This document shows, piece by piece, positions 1 through 10,552 of a stretch of DNA of 64,000 nucleotides. Position 1 is the stretch's first letter, and each line of letters starts with the position of its first letter. The notes below the pieces were generated by a model, which was given only the letters and a program-made list of their open reading frames with translations, was not told the DNA's origin and did no database searches. This DNA is from Tetradesmus obliquus (Eukaryota; Chlorophyta; Chlorophyceae; Sphaeropleales; Scenedesmaceae): NCBI GenBank assembly GCA_030272155.1, contig CP126194.1:7423001-7487000 (forward strand), written 5' to 3'. The position numbers and the translations under genes are program-made.

Positions 1-1
1 A

Positions 2-544
2 GCAGCACGCTCCTGCAAGGCCTGGAGGCAGGCAGTGCAGCAGTGTGGTGTGCGCAACACAGCTGTTGTGCTAGACCCTAGCAAGCCGCTGCAGCAGCTG
101 CACAGCTTTGCGCAGTGGCTGCCCAGGCATGCAGCTCTTGTTGACAGCATTACAGCCGTAACTGATGTGGCATGCAGAGACGTGGAGGAGCCACAGCAGT
201 TGCACCTTGGTGCAGCCAAGCAGCTGCTACAGAAAGCCCTGCAGGCGGCAGCAGGACGGGCAGCTGCAGGCACCGCAAGAGCAGCAGCAGCTGCTGCTGT
301 AGCTCTGCCCGCAAGCCGCAAAGCAGGTTCAGACAGCAGCAGACAGCAGCAGCTGCGGCAGCTGCAGCATGGTTGGCGCCTGGCCAGCTTCAGCAGTGAC
401 CTGCCATGGGCGCCAACGCTGCTGCATGTGCTGCCAGCCCACAGCCTGACACACCTGCACCTGGTCCTGCAGCCCGGCACATCTTCTGTTGAGCAGCAGC
501 AAGCAGACCACAATAAGCAGGCACCAGCTCTGTCAGCTGTGTGA
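2..544 (+). pseudogene. F-box-like/LRR family copy 1, truncated at both ends
   Basis: This open frame enters from the left edge and ends at a TGA at 542-544. It begins inside the family's N-terminal F-box-like block (residues AARSCKAWRQAV), followed by LQQLHSFAQWLPRHAALV and an Ala/Gln-rich linker. It then reads GWRLASFSSDLPWAPTLL and a first leucine-rich repeat (HVLPAHSLTHLHLVLQPG). The paralogues at 8855 and 11860 continue for more than 300 residues of LRRs; this copy stops after about one, exactly where an inverted copy begins. The Trp codon that is mutated in the neighbouring copy is intact here. The function of the family is not known; F-box/LRR proteins usually select substrates for ubiquitin ligases, which is inference only. 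Truncation suggests a fragment, although the frame itself is open. Confidence 0.6.
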
Positions 545-1672
545 GGTGTGCTAAACTGGGCAACGCCGCGGTTCGCGCCGCCCGACCTGCAAGATACTTC
601 AGCTTCAACTTCAGCTTCAGCTTCAACTTCAGCTGCTGAAGCGGCAGCGGCTGCTCTAGCAGCTGCTGCAGCTGCTGTTTGATGCCGTACCACCCGCCTT
701 CCGGCTTGAGCGATGTCAGCTGGCTGAGCTGCACCAGGCACTGCGGCAGCTCGCGGCTGCATTCATCAAGGCTCAGCTGCTGCAGGCTGCTCAGGCGTGC
801 CAGCCGGCTGAGCTGTGCTGAGACCGGTTCCTCAGCTGCAGCTGTGTTGGGCTCCAGGCTTAGGTGCAGGTGTTTTAGGCTGTGGCTTGGCAGCAACTGC
901 AGCAGGGCCTGCCCTCCTGGCAAGTGACTGCGGAAGCTGGCAAGGCGCCAACCATGATGCTGCTGCTGCTGCTGCTGCTCCTGCTGCTGTTCCGCCTGCT
1001 GCTGCGTGCTGACGTCTACACCTGCAGCAGTGCTTGCTGGAACAGGCGCTGTTGCAGCAGCTGCTGCTTCCGCTGCGCCTGCATTTGCTTGTTCTGCTGC
1101 TGCCTGCAGCGCTTGCTGCAGCAACTGATGGGCTGCCTCTAGGTTCGACTCCTTTATCCAAGTTTGCTCCCCTGGGGGGCTACTAGGCACGTTGACAGCG
1201 ATGCTCTTCACAAGTGCTGTATGCTTGGGCAGCCACTGGGTAAAGCTCTGCAATTGCTCCAGCGGTTTGATGGAGAGCACAACAGCTGTGTTGCGCACGC
1301 CGCACTGCTTCACTGCCTGCCTTCAGGCCTTGCAGGAACATGCTGCTGCACACAGCACCTGAGGGCTGCTGAAAGCTGGGTGCTGCAGTGCAAGGGAGAG
1401 GCCTAGAAGGCCTCTGTGTGCTGCCTCCTGCGAGATGACAGCATGGTGCAGCGGACAGCAGTAGCAGCACCAACATCAGCACCAATCAGCTCCCAGACTA
1501 CATATCTCGCGGGCAATGCGCTTAGTGCACGGAAGATCTTGCACAAGGCCAACACGTGAGCAGCTGTCTGCTTGATGTAGCACACGCTGCTCCAGGTGCT
1601 CACCTCTGCTTCTTGCACTTCAGGTCCTTGTTCTTCACCTCCGCACCCAATTGAGGTTTTCATAGAAGACAT
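390..1672 (-). pseudogene. F-box-like/LRR family copy 2, inverted, with a nonsense codon and truncated end
   Basis: Exon 1 is 1672-1604 (MSSMKTSIGC...EVQEAE, donor GTGAGC). Exon 2 starts at 1427 after CTCGCAG and is in phase. Exon 2 reads an F-box-like block (SLALQHPAFSSPQVLCAACSCKA), then meets an in-frame TGA at 1325-1323 where paralogues have TGG (Trp). Past that codon the frame stays open: QWLPKHTALVKSI, a polyQ linker, GWRLASFRSHLPGG and several LRRs. A run of Leu-Lys repeats is encoded by hexamers at 598-636. Homology ends near 525-545, and the frame then runs through the reverse complement of copy 1 to a stop at 390. One stop codon plus loss of the C-terminal LRRs argues for a pseudogene; a single sequencing error at the TGA is the alternative. 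Confidence 0.65.
598..636. repeat. CTTCAG/CTTCAA hexamer repeat
   Basis: About six tandem hexamers read Leu-Lys repeats in copy 2 on the minus strand. This is slippage inside an LRR; no other copy in the window has it. Confidence 0.8.
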
Positions 1673-3043
1673 TGTGAAGATCTGGCACCCTCGAGCAGCT
1701 GCGAGCTCTGCCACACGAGATCCCGGCACCCCAAGGTGATGGCCGCTAGAGGCAGCTGGGTTCACAACTCACACTCTATCTTGCAGATTCAGGTGGTCAG
1801 AGCTAACGGTTGATTTATCGTTCTTTGCAGATGCGATGTAGCCTTTGTTTGGCCTTTGGCACAACTGTAACATGTCCATGACAGCTCCGCGCTAGCACAC
1901 AAGACAGCAGCGGGGACAGTGACAGTTGTCGTGAGCCGACGCGGACGAAATGTTCAAGCTGAGGCAGCGCTGTGAATCAGGGGGAAGTCACGCGTGCTCG
2001 ACCGTTTGCAGCAGCATCCAACGTGAATCATGCATGTCCAATGTAATCTACCTGCTGCTGGCGGTACATGCCATTATTGGTGACAGAATGGTGCCCTAGG
2101 CGTGCGCATCCAGACATCTGCAAATGTGATGTCAAAAGGCATCACCTTTGCTCGACGTGACGGCACACTGCTTCACCCCTTTCTCTGCATCTCAAAGAGC
2201 CGTGATGCACTCACACCACTTCACAGGTTTCTCACGACAGTGCCATCAGCACCTCGTCTGCCCAGCTGCCAGTGCCCTCATCATGCTTATAACACCACGT
2301 GATAGCTTGCATCTCTGCTCAAACAACACACCCGCCACCGCGCCACAGTTTAAGTCCTGACCACGAAATACAGCGCACCAGGCCACCACTGCGCAGCATC
2401 ACAGGGTGACCTTAGCGACAGGCCATGATAAAACCCAGCGAAGCATTCCCAGTGATGACAGATTTGAGCAACTGCTGCGTCACAAGCGTTACATGCCGCT
2501 GCCGCTGTAGCAGCGGCATAAATCAGCTTTAGCCTGTTCCAAAGCACGTGATGTGCACAGCTCAGGAGCTAAGAAGTGCTCATTAGCAGAACAAGATGCG
2601 ACAGCACCAAAATTGCCGTAGTCAATAATGTGAACACACTACAGGCCACACGCAGCAACTGCAGCAGCCCGCGATGTGTGGTGCGCTGCAATCAGCACCC
2701 ACACACGCATGCCCACTGTGTGCACTACGCTGGGTGCTGGTTCACAGAACACGCTCATCACACCACACCAGCTGTTGATCACAAGCACTTTCCGCTCTGT
2801 CGTCATCAGCATGTAATCATTCATGCCCTTCCTCTTATGCACCACACCCGCTCCATATCATCCTTGGTGCAATCAAATGTTTGCGTCACCTGGCGTTTTG
2901 CAGTAGCAGCTTCCACAAGCCAACAGCATGCTGTTGCCAAAGCACTTGCCATTGCCAGTGCTCATCATCTTGTTAGCATAGCAGCACACCGACAAGCTGG
3001 CAGCCAGGACGGCTGCCCTTGCAGGAGCAGCAGCACGTCTGGC
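1673..3043. other. Intergenic stretch, no gene recognised
   Basis: Short frames only, none with a recognisable domain. The part above about 2480 probably contains the 3' untranslated region of the acyltransferase gene; a TGTAA-type motif on the minus strand lies at 2493-2489. Confidence 0.5.
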
Positions 3044-4277
3044 CTACTGCAGCAGTGGCGAGCTGGTGATGGCCTTGCTGATGTTGCCGGAGATCTCCTG
3101 CACCTTCTTGTTCTCCTGCAGCCATGACGCGCAGCGCAGCACAGCAAATGCAAAAGCATGCATGCGTCAAGTGACTGCGTCAGTAATGATGTGTTCTTGA
3201 CACGCTACTGCCTGGCTGCCGCATTGCCAGCCTGCAGAGCATCCAGCAATGCATGCAGGGCATGCGGTTGGCTGTGCCTACGGAATGTGCACTCCAGTCA
3301 ACCTTTCTCCTCAGCTGTTTCATGACACCTGCCCCAGCAACTCACCAGGAAGAACTTCTGCACAGCTGCAGCTGACAGCAGCACGATGGCGCAGTAGGCG
3401 GGGAAGAAGGACAGCGGCATGACGCCGCCCCAGACCTTGGTCGCGATGATCTTCTTGTAGAACAGCTGGCCCAGCGCGCCGTGCAGCACAAAGATGGGGA
3501 AGGAGATGGTGCCCTGAGGGGAAACAGCACAAGGGCAGGGCACGGCACAAGGGCAGGGCACGGCACAAGGGAGATATTGTTTTTGTTACAAGGATCATCA
3601 AGATTGGGCGTTGTCGTCAGCAGGCGCATGACGCGCACAAGCGGGCACACACATCAAATATTAGCGCAGCAAGGCAACCACCACTGCACATGCACGCAAG
3701 CACCATTTGAGAGTGTCTACAGAAGACAAACCAGCAGCTCAGCTGCAGCACACAGCCCCGCTCACCAGGTAGGTCAGCAGCGGGTGCCCCAGCATGGCTG
3801 TGAAGCCCTTGGCACAAGCAAATATTCTGAAACACGCGCTCAAGCACACCCCACGTAAAGGCAACAGAGACATGGGAGCCTTGTCAGCAGCTGCGATGTG
3901 CAGCCGCACTCACCAGGTACGTCAGCAGCGGGTGCCCCAGCATTGCTGTGAAGCCCTTGGCGCCCTGCAGCGTGTTGCGGTGGATCCTCACCACCAGCAG
4001 CGTGAACAGCGGCACAAACAGCAGCGCGCGCGTCAGCGGGTCATTCAGCGTGAGCCAGCCTGCTGCACGTGCAGCAGTGATGCCCAGCAGCGCCAGTGCA
4101 GGCAGCAGCGCGGAGCCTGCAGGGGCTGGCGGGGTGGCCAGGGGCTTGCCTTCGTCATCAACAGTCTCCACCATGACCAGGCGGCAGGCCGCCACGCCCA
4201 TGAGTACCTGGCGGAAGAAGCAGCAGCGGCAACAGCAGCAGCAGCAGTGGCAGCAGCAACAGCAGCAGCAGCAGCAG

Positions 4278-4310
<33 letters not shown>

Positions 4311-7244
4311 GGAAGGGGTGTTATATACAGCAGGCCACAAAGGTTGTGGACTCTTGTATGGCTGCAAGGAAAAGACATTGCTGTAACCATATGCTCATGG
4401 GACCATTTATGTGCTGTCGTTTGCCTGTGCACCGCCTGCTGCAGTGGTCACATGCCAGGATAACAGGGTTGTGTGTGCACCGTCAACACTGGCTGTTGGC
4501 TGCCTGCACTACCTACTGATGCATCATCCCACAGGGCTGCAGCATGCTGCCGCAACATCACTAGCACTGCTGCAGCCCCAGCACTGCTGCAGCAGCGATT
4601 CAAACATACAGCAACCGTCACGCAGCGCACCTCCAGCATGCAGTAGAAGGGGTTGAAGCGGATGATGTTCCAGAAGAGCAGGTTGGGGTGGCTGCGCGCG
4701 CTGCACATGCCCTCCATGATGCCCCAGCAGTTGAGGTCGTACGAGTACGCCACCTGCGGCAGCGCAGCAAATTGTTTTTTTTTGAATGCACAAGATCGTT
4801 GGGTAAAGCTAATGCATTGGCATGGCATTGATGCCTCAGCAGTTGAGGTCGTACGAGTACGCCACCTGCAGCGCGGCATGCAACACATGCTGCTTCAGAA
4901 CGGCTGGCTCGCTTGGCAAGATACATGCTGTGCACAGAACATAGGCGGTCGCCTGACACATGCAGCGTTCCGACGTCAAGACAAAACTGCCTGCCATGCC
5001 ACATTGCACGGGCTCATCGACTGTTTGGCACATTGCTGCCTCGCTGCGCACACCTTAGCTGCCCCACCGCACCGGCTCCAACTCACCTTTGCCGCCAGCG
5101 AGGTGAGTGTGAGCACTCCCAGCAGCAGGCTGAGCCCCTTGCGCCGCATGCCCGCAATGGCAGGCAGCACGTGCGGCAGCACCACCATGGCAAAGGTGAG
5201 TGCGGACAGGAACCAGGTGGGGGCGTTCCAGATCTCGGCGTGCGCGGGGAACCAGGCCTGCAGGAGAGGAACAGGAGCAGGACAAGGCAGCAGGTCACAG
5301 ATTGGTGCTTGCAGGACATGATACCCAAAGCAAGCAGTCGAGGACCAAAAACACCCCAGTATGACTTCAACACGTCTACGCCAAGCGAGTTACAGCGGGC
5401 TTCCCAACAGCGCAATGTTGCTGTGTTTGCTGCATGTTTTAACCTAGGCAAGGTGCTGCACACGCCAGCCTGTCACACCCCCTCACCTGCGTGAGTGTGG
5501 CGCTCATAAGCCCATGAGCCAGCGTAGCAATGGGCCCGTTGTAAGCGTTGTCAGCAAACGCAAACATGGCACCGAACAGGATCTGCACCAGGATGAATAG
5601 GGGGTAGTAGCCAGCCACGCGTGCCACAGTGTATGCTGCCTCAGGCTTCACGCGTGGTGAGGCAGCGTATTTGCCCAGCTCAGTGGCTGTGTAGCCGGCC
5701 ACGTAGCCAGACAGCACGAAGAAGGGGCCCACCCACACGTTGACCTGTTGCGGCGGGCAGCAGCAGCAGCAGCAGCAGCAGCAGCGCACAGGTGTGGTGA
5801 AGACACCATCTGAAGGCTAACCTTCTCCTGCAGCTGTTACTGCTGCTATTGCTCTCTTGCTGCACCCTGGCAGCGCACACGCCACAGTGAATGATGCATC
5901 TGCTGCTCATCCTCAGCTTCCACATAACCTGCTCGCTGATGCTGCAAGCATTGCCACCATGATATCTGCCGCAGGCCGCCCAGCACCACACCCAGCACCA
6001 ATACCACATGGTGCACGCTGTCATGCAGCTGATGCTGTTTTCACGCCGGCCGACAGCCCGCCTGCCACATCAAATCAAATCACAGCTCTGCATCTACTGG
6101 CCGAGCAACAGCGCTGCGCACAGGTTGGCTGACGCTGCAGGCAGCAGGCACAGCCTCCAACCGCAGGCGGCCGCCCAACACCGCACCCGCCACGCACCTG
6201 TGTGAACAGCTTGAGGATGAAGGGGTCTTTGCTGGCAAAGGCCACAAAGTGCCCCACCGCGATGTACGCAATCAGAAAGAAGCGCAGCGAGTCCAGCCCA
6301 GGCAGGCGCGGCTTGGAGGCAGCCTTCTTTGCAGGAACTGGCGCTGGCTGTGGAGTGGGCTCCGGTGCTGGGGCTCCTGCAGCATCACCTGCTGCTGTGT
6401 TGGCGGCAAAGGTGGCACGACCGGAGCGGCCACTGAAAGAGACGGAGCCTGGGCCGACAGCAGCAGTGATGGTTGCCTGCAGGAAGTTGCGAAGAGGGCG
6501 GGTTGGGTTGAATTGAGTTGGGTGCCCTGGAGCTAAGCAGGGTGCTAGCAGTAATCCAAGCACACATGTGGCCAACTGCTGCAGGATCCAGTACACTGAA
6601 GCAGTGCAGGCTTCAGCGGCGCATCATGTGCACCCGCTGCTTTGTCCAAACATGTCTCAATTTTAACAGAGGATAACTGCAACTGCACAGCCGGCAGCTG
6701 CTCTGAGAGCTCTTGCAGGAAAGTGATGTTGGAAAGGCATGTGCCAGTCAGAAACGCCTGCTGTTCAGTGGCGCTACCGCTGCTGCTGCTGCTACTATGA
6801 GTTTTGCTGTTGTTACGCGCTGTGTTGCTGCATGGGATCATGGCGAGGCAGTGGTGCAGCGCTGCTGTGCACCTGTGAGTGCAGTAGCTGCTGCCTTGGT
6901 CGCTGCTGAAGGCGCTCGAACCAGCAGGGCCCAGCTGCAGGTGCTGTTTTACATGTTGCTGCTTGTGTATTACAATGCTGCTGCTGTTAACTGCACGCTT
7001 GGCACTCAGTTGGCCAATGTTCACTGTAAACAAACTGTGCAGGCCTCTGCAGCGTGCCCCGCAGCGTGACAGCAATACGCTTGGCTTGACACCATGCACT
7101 GCTGGCAGCTGCTGGCAAACTGAACATACTCACCAACCGCTGCAGCACCAGTGTATTAGGGCGCACAGCAGCTGCTGCCAATGGGCGGCGCTGCAGTGAC
7201 AGCCGCTGCTGCATCAAGCGCTGGCCTGCTGCCAGAGCTGCCAT
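3044..7244 (-). CDS. Acyltransferase-3 family integral membrane protein
   Basis: Eight exons: 7244-7134, 6476-6198, 5744-5487, 5257-5087, 4753-4631, 4207-3914, 3513-3346, 3115-3044. They join to 491 residues, and every intron is in phase 0. The start at 7244 gives an Arg/Ala-rich leader (MAALAAGQRLMQQRLSLQRR) that could be an organelle targeting peptide; in-frame starts also exist upstream. A Pro/Ala linker precedes LPGLDSLRFFLIAYIAVGHF (residues 95-114), the acyltransferase-3 signature with the presumed catalytic His113 in the first membrane helix. FFVLSGYV (about 138) matches the second conserved block, and further hydrophobic helices follow to residue 468. Family members (OafA-like) move acyl groups from acyl-CoA or a similar donor onto sugars, glycans or lipids across a membrane. 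The acceptor cannot be told from sequence. A ten-helix core of about 350-400 residues is usual, so the length fits. Two introns contain partial copies of exon edges. Confidence 0.85.
3527..3571. repeat. 18-bp tandem repeat in an acyltransferase intron
   Basis: Two and a half copies of an 18-bp unit beginning GCACAAGGGCAGGG, just upstream (minus sense) of the exon at 3513. Confidence 0.85.
3761..3813 (-). repeat. Partial exon copy carrying a 5' splice site
   Basis: 53 bp nearly identical (two differences) to 3909-3961, the donor end of the acyltransferase exon 4207-3914. The copied donor GTGAG is intact and lies 148 bp into the intron. Confidence 0.9.
4219..4309. repeat. CAG/CTG microsatellite before a 3' splice site
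   Basis: Interrupted CAG array on the plus strand. In the sense of the minus-strand acyltransferase gene it is a CTG tract ending about 10 bases before the acceptor of exon 4207-3914. Confidence 0.9.
4830..4869 (-). repeat. Partial exon copy carrying a 3' splice site
   Basis: 40 bp identical except for one base to 4718-4757, the acceptor end of the acyltransferase exon 4753-4631. The acceptor CAG and the first twelve or so codons are copied, 112 bp upstream of the real exon. Confidence 0.9.
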
Positions 7245-7922
7245 GATGCCTGCCTGCGGTTGTTGACACCCAGGCAGCAGCGTTTGCTGTGTCAGTGCGT
7301 GGTATAGCAGCTGCTGAGAGACTAGTTGCGGTGATTGTGAAGGCGAAGTCTGCTGTAGCATGGACATGCTGCAGTGTTGGGGGCAAGCAAAGGTATGCTT
7401 GCACAAGCGCTGCAGTTAGGTTAGGTTGGGTCCCACTCCTTGCTGTAGCATGCACGCAGCTGGAAACAAGCAGATCAGGCTTCGTGTAGGTCTCTCTCAT
7501 GACTATTGCATACAATCTCTCTTGATCAGGCGAAAATCAGCGCTACTGCCTCCCTACAGGATGCTCCGCAAGTGCACTGCCACTGAGTCTGCAGGAGCCT
7601 GAAGTGTAATTAATTGGAGAAACGCTCACTTGATTGTTATTAGCTGTTAACAGCTCTCCGAAAGGCTTGTTGCTGTGAACAGGGCCCAAACTGAAAAGAC
7701 CGGTAAAGACTGTGCGTTCGACAACGAGTTTAAAGATAGGGCTTAAAGGCAAAACCGATTGTTGGAGACTTTCCTGCACGGGACGTGTGGCTCGACTGCA
7801 CGTAGCACTCGAGGTTTGCGAACGGGTTCCTTAGGGCAGTGTCGCAGCCAGGTTTACCGGGGGACTGACTTCGAATTCCGCAACATGTTATTTTGCAGCA
7901 GGAAAAAACGCGGCGGGGGGTC

Positions 7923-7979
7923 CAGGGGGGGCGCCGGTAGCCCCCCCTGCAGCTGGTGGGGCCTGGGGCGAAGCCCCAG
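7923..7979. repeat. Two adjacent perfect GC hairpins
   Basis: Arms 7923-7932 and 7940-7949 (CAGGGGGGGC / GCCCCCCCTG, 7-base loop) and arms 7963-7969 and 7973-7979 (CTGGGGC / GCCCCAG, loop GAA) are perfect inverted repeats. The G and C runs are unlike the CAG-rich surroundings, which may mean an inserted element. Confidence 0.8.
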
Positions 7980-8250
7980 AAGCTGGCGAGACTTCAAGGG
8001 TTGCATTGCCCAATTCCACTGCATTTGCAAGCACTTCAGCAGTGAAAGCAGTTAAGCAGACCCCTTGTTCTAGTCCACTTTACTCAAATCTGGCTAAGTG
8101 CTGTGCATAGAGGCCTAGTAGGGTAGCTAGTATATCCAGGGGTGCAGGTAACTTTTTGAGGGTGCCAAACTGCTGCCTCTCGGTGAGCTGAACACAGTCC
8201 GCTTTTTACTTTCTCGATCTGACTTTTCTATCATATACTTGCGGTGCCTA

Positions 8251-8271
8251 GCGGTGGCCTGCGGCCACCGC
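8251..8271. repeat. 9-bp perfect palindrome with 3-base loop
   Basis: GCGGTGGCC, loop TGC, GGCCACCGC. It sits in a cluster of GCGGT motifs at 8241-8320. No function is recognisable. Confidence 0.8.
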
Positions 8272-8737
8272 AAGGCCTCATTCCGCTAGATTTGCGGTAC
8301 CGGTAAACCGCTAGCCGCGGTAACACTGGTCGCAGCATCTGATCACACATGCAGGGTCCTTGTAAGTGCTTCCGAATTGAGGAGCTGACTTGACATCTTT
8401 GACAGTGACCAAGCTTTACGACTGAGTTGCGTTCTCAAAGGCGTGTATACCAGCAGCGGCCGACATCTGGGACTGCCTGGATAGCGTGAAGAGCAGTTCG
8501 CAGTTATTTGAAGACTGATATTGAACTATCTTGGTGTCCAATACTGCAATGGTGGGAGTGAACAGAGTATACGCCTCTGAGGTGAATGGAGCAGAGGTCA
8601 GTCAGCAACATTGGGAAGAGTGCACTGTTCGCTGAAGCAGGCAGGGACTGCTGGTGAACATTCCTGCTATCCATGCCAGCTCAAGCGTGGACATCTGGTT
8701 GTACCTTCAACGCTTCTGCGTGATTTGAGCAGCAGCA

Positions 8738-8738
<1 letters not shown>

Positions 8739-8771
<33 letters not shown>
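8739..8771 (+). repeat. (CTG)11 microsatellite
   Basis: Eleven uninterrupted CTG units, about 80 bases upstream of the acceptor of LRR copy 3. Confidence 0.9.
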
Positions 8772-8774
<3 letters not shown>

Positions 8775-8854
8775 TCTATTCTTTGTAGTCATTTCAACGG
8801 CGTCGCGTAGCGTCACCTGCTTCTTGCTTGCCTGCGTCATGCTGCCCTCTGCAG

Positions 8855-9246
8855 TCGGCGCCCTTGCTAGCGCTCTCCATCGCGCTAGAGCACCACCCAG
8901 CACTCAGCAGCAGCCCTCAGGTGATGTGTGCAGCGCAAGGCCTGGAGGCAGGCAGTGCAGCAGTGCCGTGTGTGCAACACAGACGTGGTGCTCGACCACA
9001 CGAAGCCGTTGCAGCAGCTGCACAGCTTTGCCCAGTGGCTGCCCAAGCATGCAGCACTTGTTGACAGCATCACAGCCGTAGCTGATGTGGCCAGTGGCTA
9101 TCTGAAGGAGCCAGAAGAGGAGGCAACACAGCAGCTGCTGCGAGCCCTGCATGCGGCAGCAGTGGCTGATGACGGGGCAACACCAGGTGCAGGCGCTGCT
9201 GCAGCTGCTCTGCCAGCAAGCAGTGGTGCAGAGTCGCGCAACAGCA

Positions 9247-9293
<47 letters not shown>

Positions 9294-10552
9294 GGCTGGC
9301 GCCTGGCCAGCTTCAGTTGTGACCTGCCTGGGGCGCCAGCGCTGCTGCATGTGCTGCCAGCCCACAGCCTGACACACCTGGACCTGCAACTCCAGCCTAG
9401 AGCAGGTGCTGAGCAGGCCTCAGCAGAGCTCAGCCAGCTTACGCGCCTGAGCAGCCTGCAGCAGCTGCACCTGGGCAGCAGCCACAGCGTCAGCTGCCTG
9501 ACGGCTGGCTGGCTGGCCTTGCACAGCTCAGCCAGCTGACGTCACTCAAGCTATCAGGCGTGTGGAGGGGCATCAAGCAGCAGCTGCAGCAGCTGCTGGA
9601 GCAGCCGCTGCCGCTGCAGGAGCTCATGTTGGTTGTGATGGACCGCGCTCCGCACAGCTCAGGCCAAGACCAGGGCTTGCCCAGCCTAGCACACCTCACT
9701 CAGCTGACATATTTGTCTCTGGGCAGCTGTGACGTGCCAAGCGCGCTGCCAGCACAGCTGCAGGTGTTGCATTCAGGCAGTCGATGCACAGACCTAGCTC
9801 TTGTGCTGGCACTGAAGCAGCTGCAGCGCCTCACTCTGTGCCCTGAGCTGGCAGAGCAGCGTCAGCTGCTGGAGCTGGCCAAGCTTCCAGCACTGCAGGA
9901 GCTGCGTCTTTCTTACATTGAACCAGTGGACGCAGCAGTTGCTGCTTCAAACTGGAAGTTGCTGCCGCAGCTGCTGGGGCTGGAAGTCCAGTCATGGTAC
10001 GTGGAGGCACCCAGCAGGCAGCAAATAGCAGCCATCCTGGCAGGAGCAGCAGCAGCCACTCAGCTGACGCAGCTGCAGCTGAGCCTCCCTTTTGCGGATG
10101 CGGCATTGCTGCAGGAGCATGCCATGCCTAAGTGTGGCAGCTTGGCTGGCTTGACAAGGCTTAGGGAGATGAGGCTGCACAAAATGAGTCTGGTGCCGGG
10201 TGATGCACTGGCGCTGACGCCACTCACTGGGCTGACACGCCTGGAGTTGTATGATTTGCATGATGGCGTGGGTGAGGTGGCAGCCACTGCACTTGCATGC
10301 AGCCTGAAGCACCTGCAGCACCTGGAGTGTATAAGCTGCAGTGTCAATCTGGGCAGCACGGAGTTTCTGGCTGCTGTCGGCCAGCTGAAGCAGCTGACCT
10401 ACTTGAACTTGCTGGGCAATGATGGGGTGACGCAGCAGGGCCTGATGCAGCTGACAGGGCTGTCACGCCTGCAGCGGCTGCGTGTGGGTACAAATGAGGA
10501 GGTGACTGGTGAGGCGTTGGGCAGGTTCTGGGCAGCAGTGCGGCAGGAGTAG
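8855..10552 (+). pseudogene. F-box-like/LRR family copy 3, two frame breaks
   Basis: After an acceptor-like CTCTGCAG at 8854 the frame reads SAPLLALSIALEHHPALSSSPQ, matching the F-box-like start of the paralogues. Compared with the copy at 11860, about 11 bases are missing near 8935, which shifts the frame; QWLPKHAALV and the LRRs resume in another frame. A second shift occurs near 9505-9520 inside a GGCT tetranucleotide run: one frame ends at 9539 and the LRRs continue in a different frame from about 9515 to a TAG at 10550-10552. A (CAG)14 tract at 9249-9290 encodes polyGln. The C-terminal half (about 9560-10552) is an uninterrupted array of LRRs ending LTGLSRLQRLRVGTNEEVTG. It is probably a dead gene; sequence or assembly error is possible for the GGCT site. 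Confidence 0.65.
9249..9290 (+). repeat. (CAG)14 microsatellite in coding frame
   Basis: Encodes a polyGln run in the linker of LRR copy 3, at the same place where the other family members have shorter Gln tracts. Confidence 0.9.

Larger units (their letters stand above)
7245..8854. other. Intergenic region with GC-rich hairpins
   Basis: No convincing gene. It contains the hairpin cluster at 7923-7979, a palindrome at 8251-8271 and a CTG array at 8739-8771. The CTG array precedes the acceptor of the LRR copy at 8855. Confidence 0.5.

Noticed and set aside
2576-3127. A 183-codon plus-strand open frame opposite the acyltransferase 3' end
   Set aside because: His/Cys-rich low-quality frame antisense to a supported last exon; treated as a shadow.
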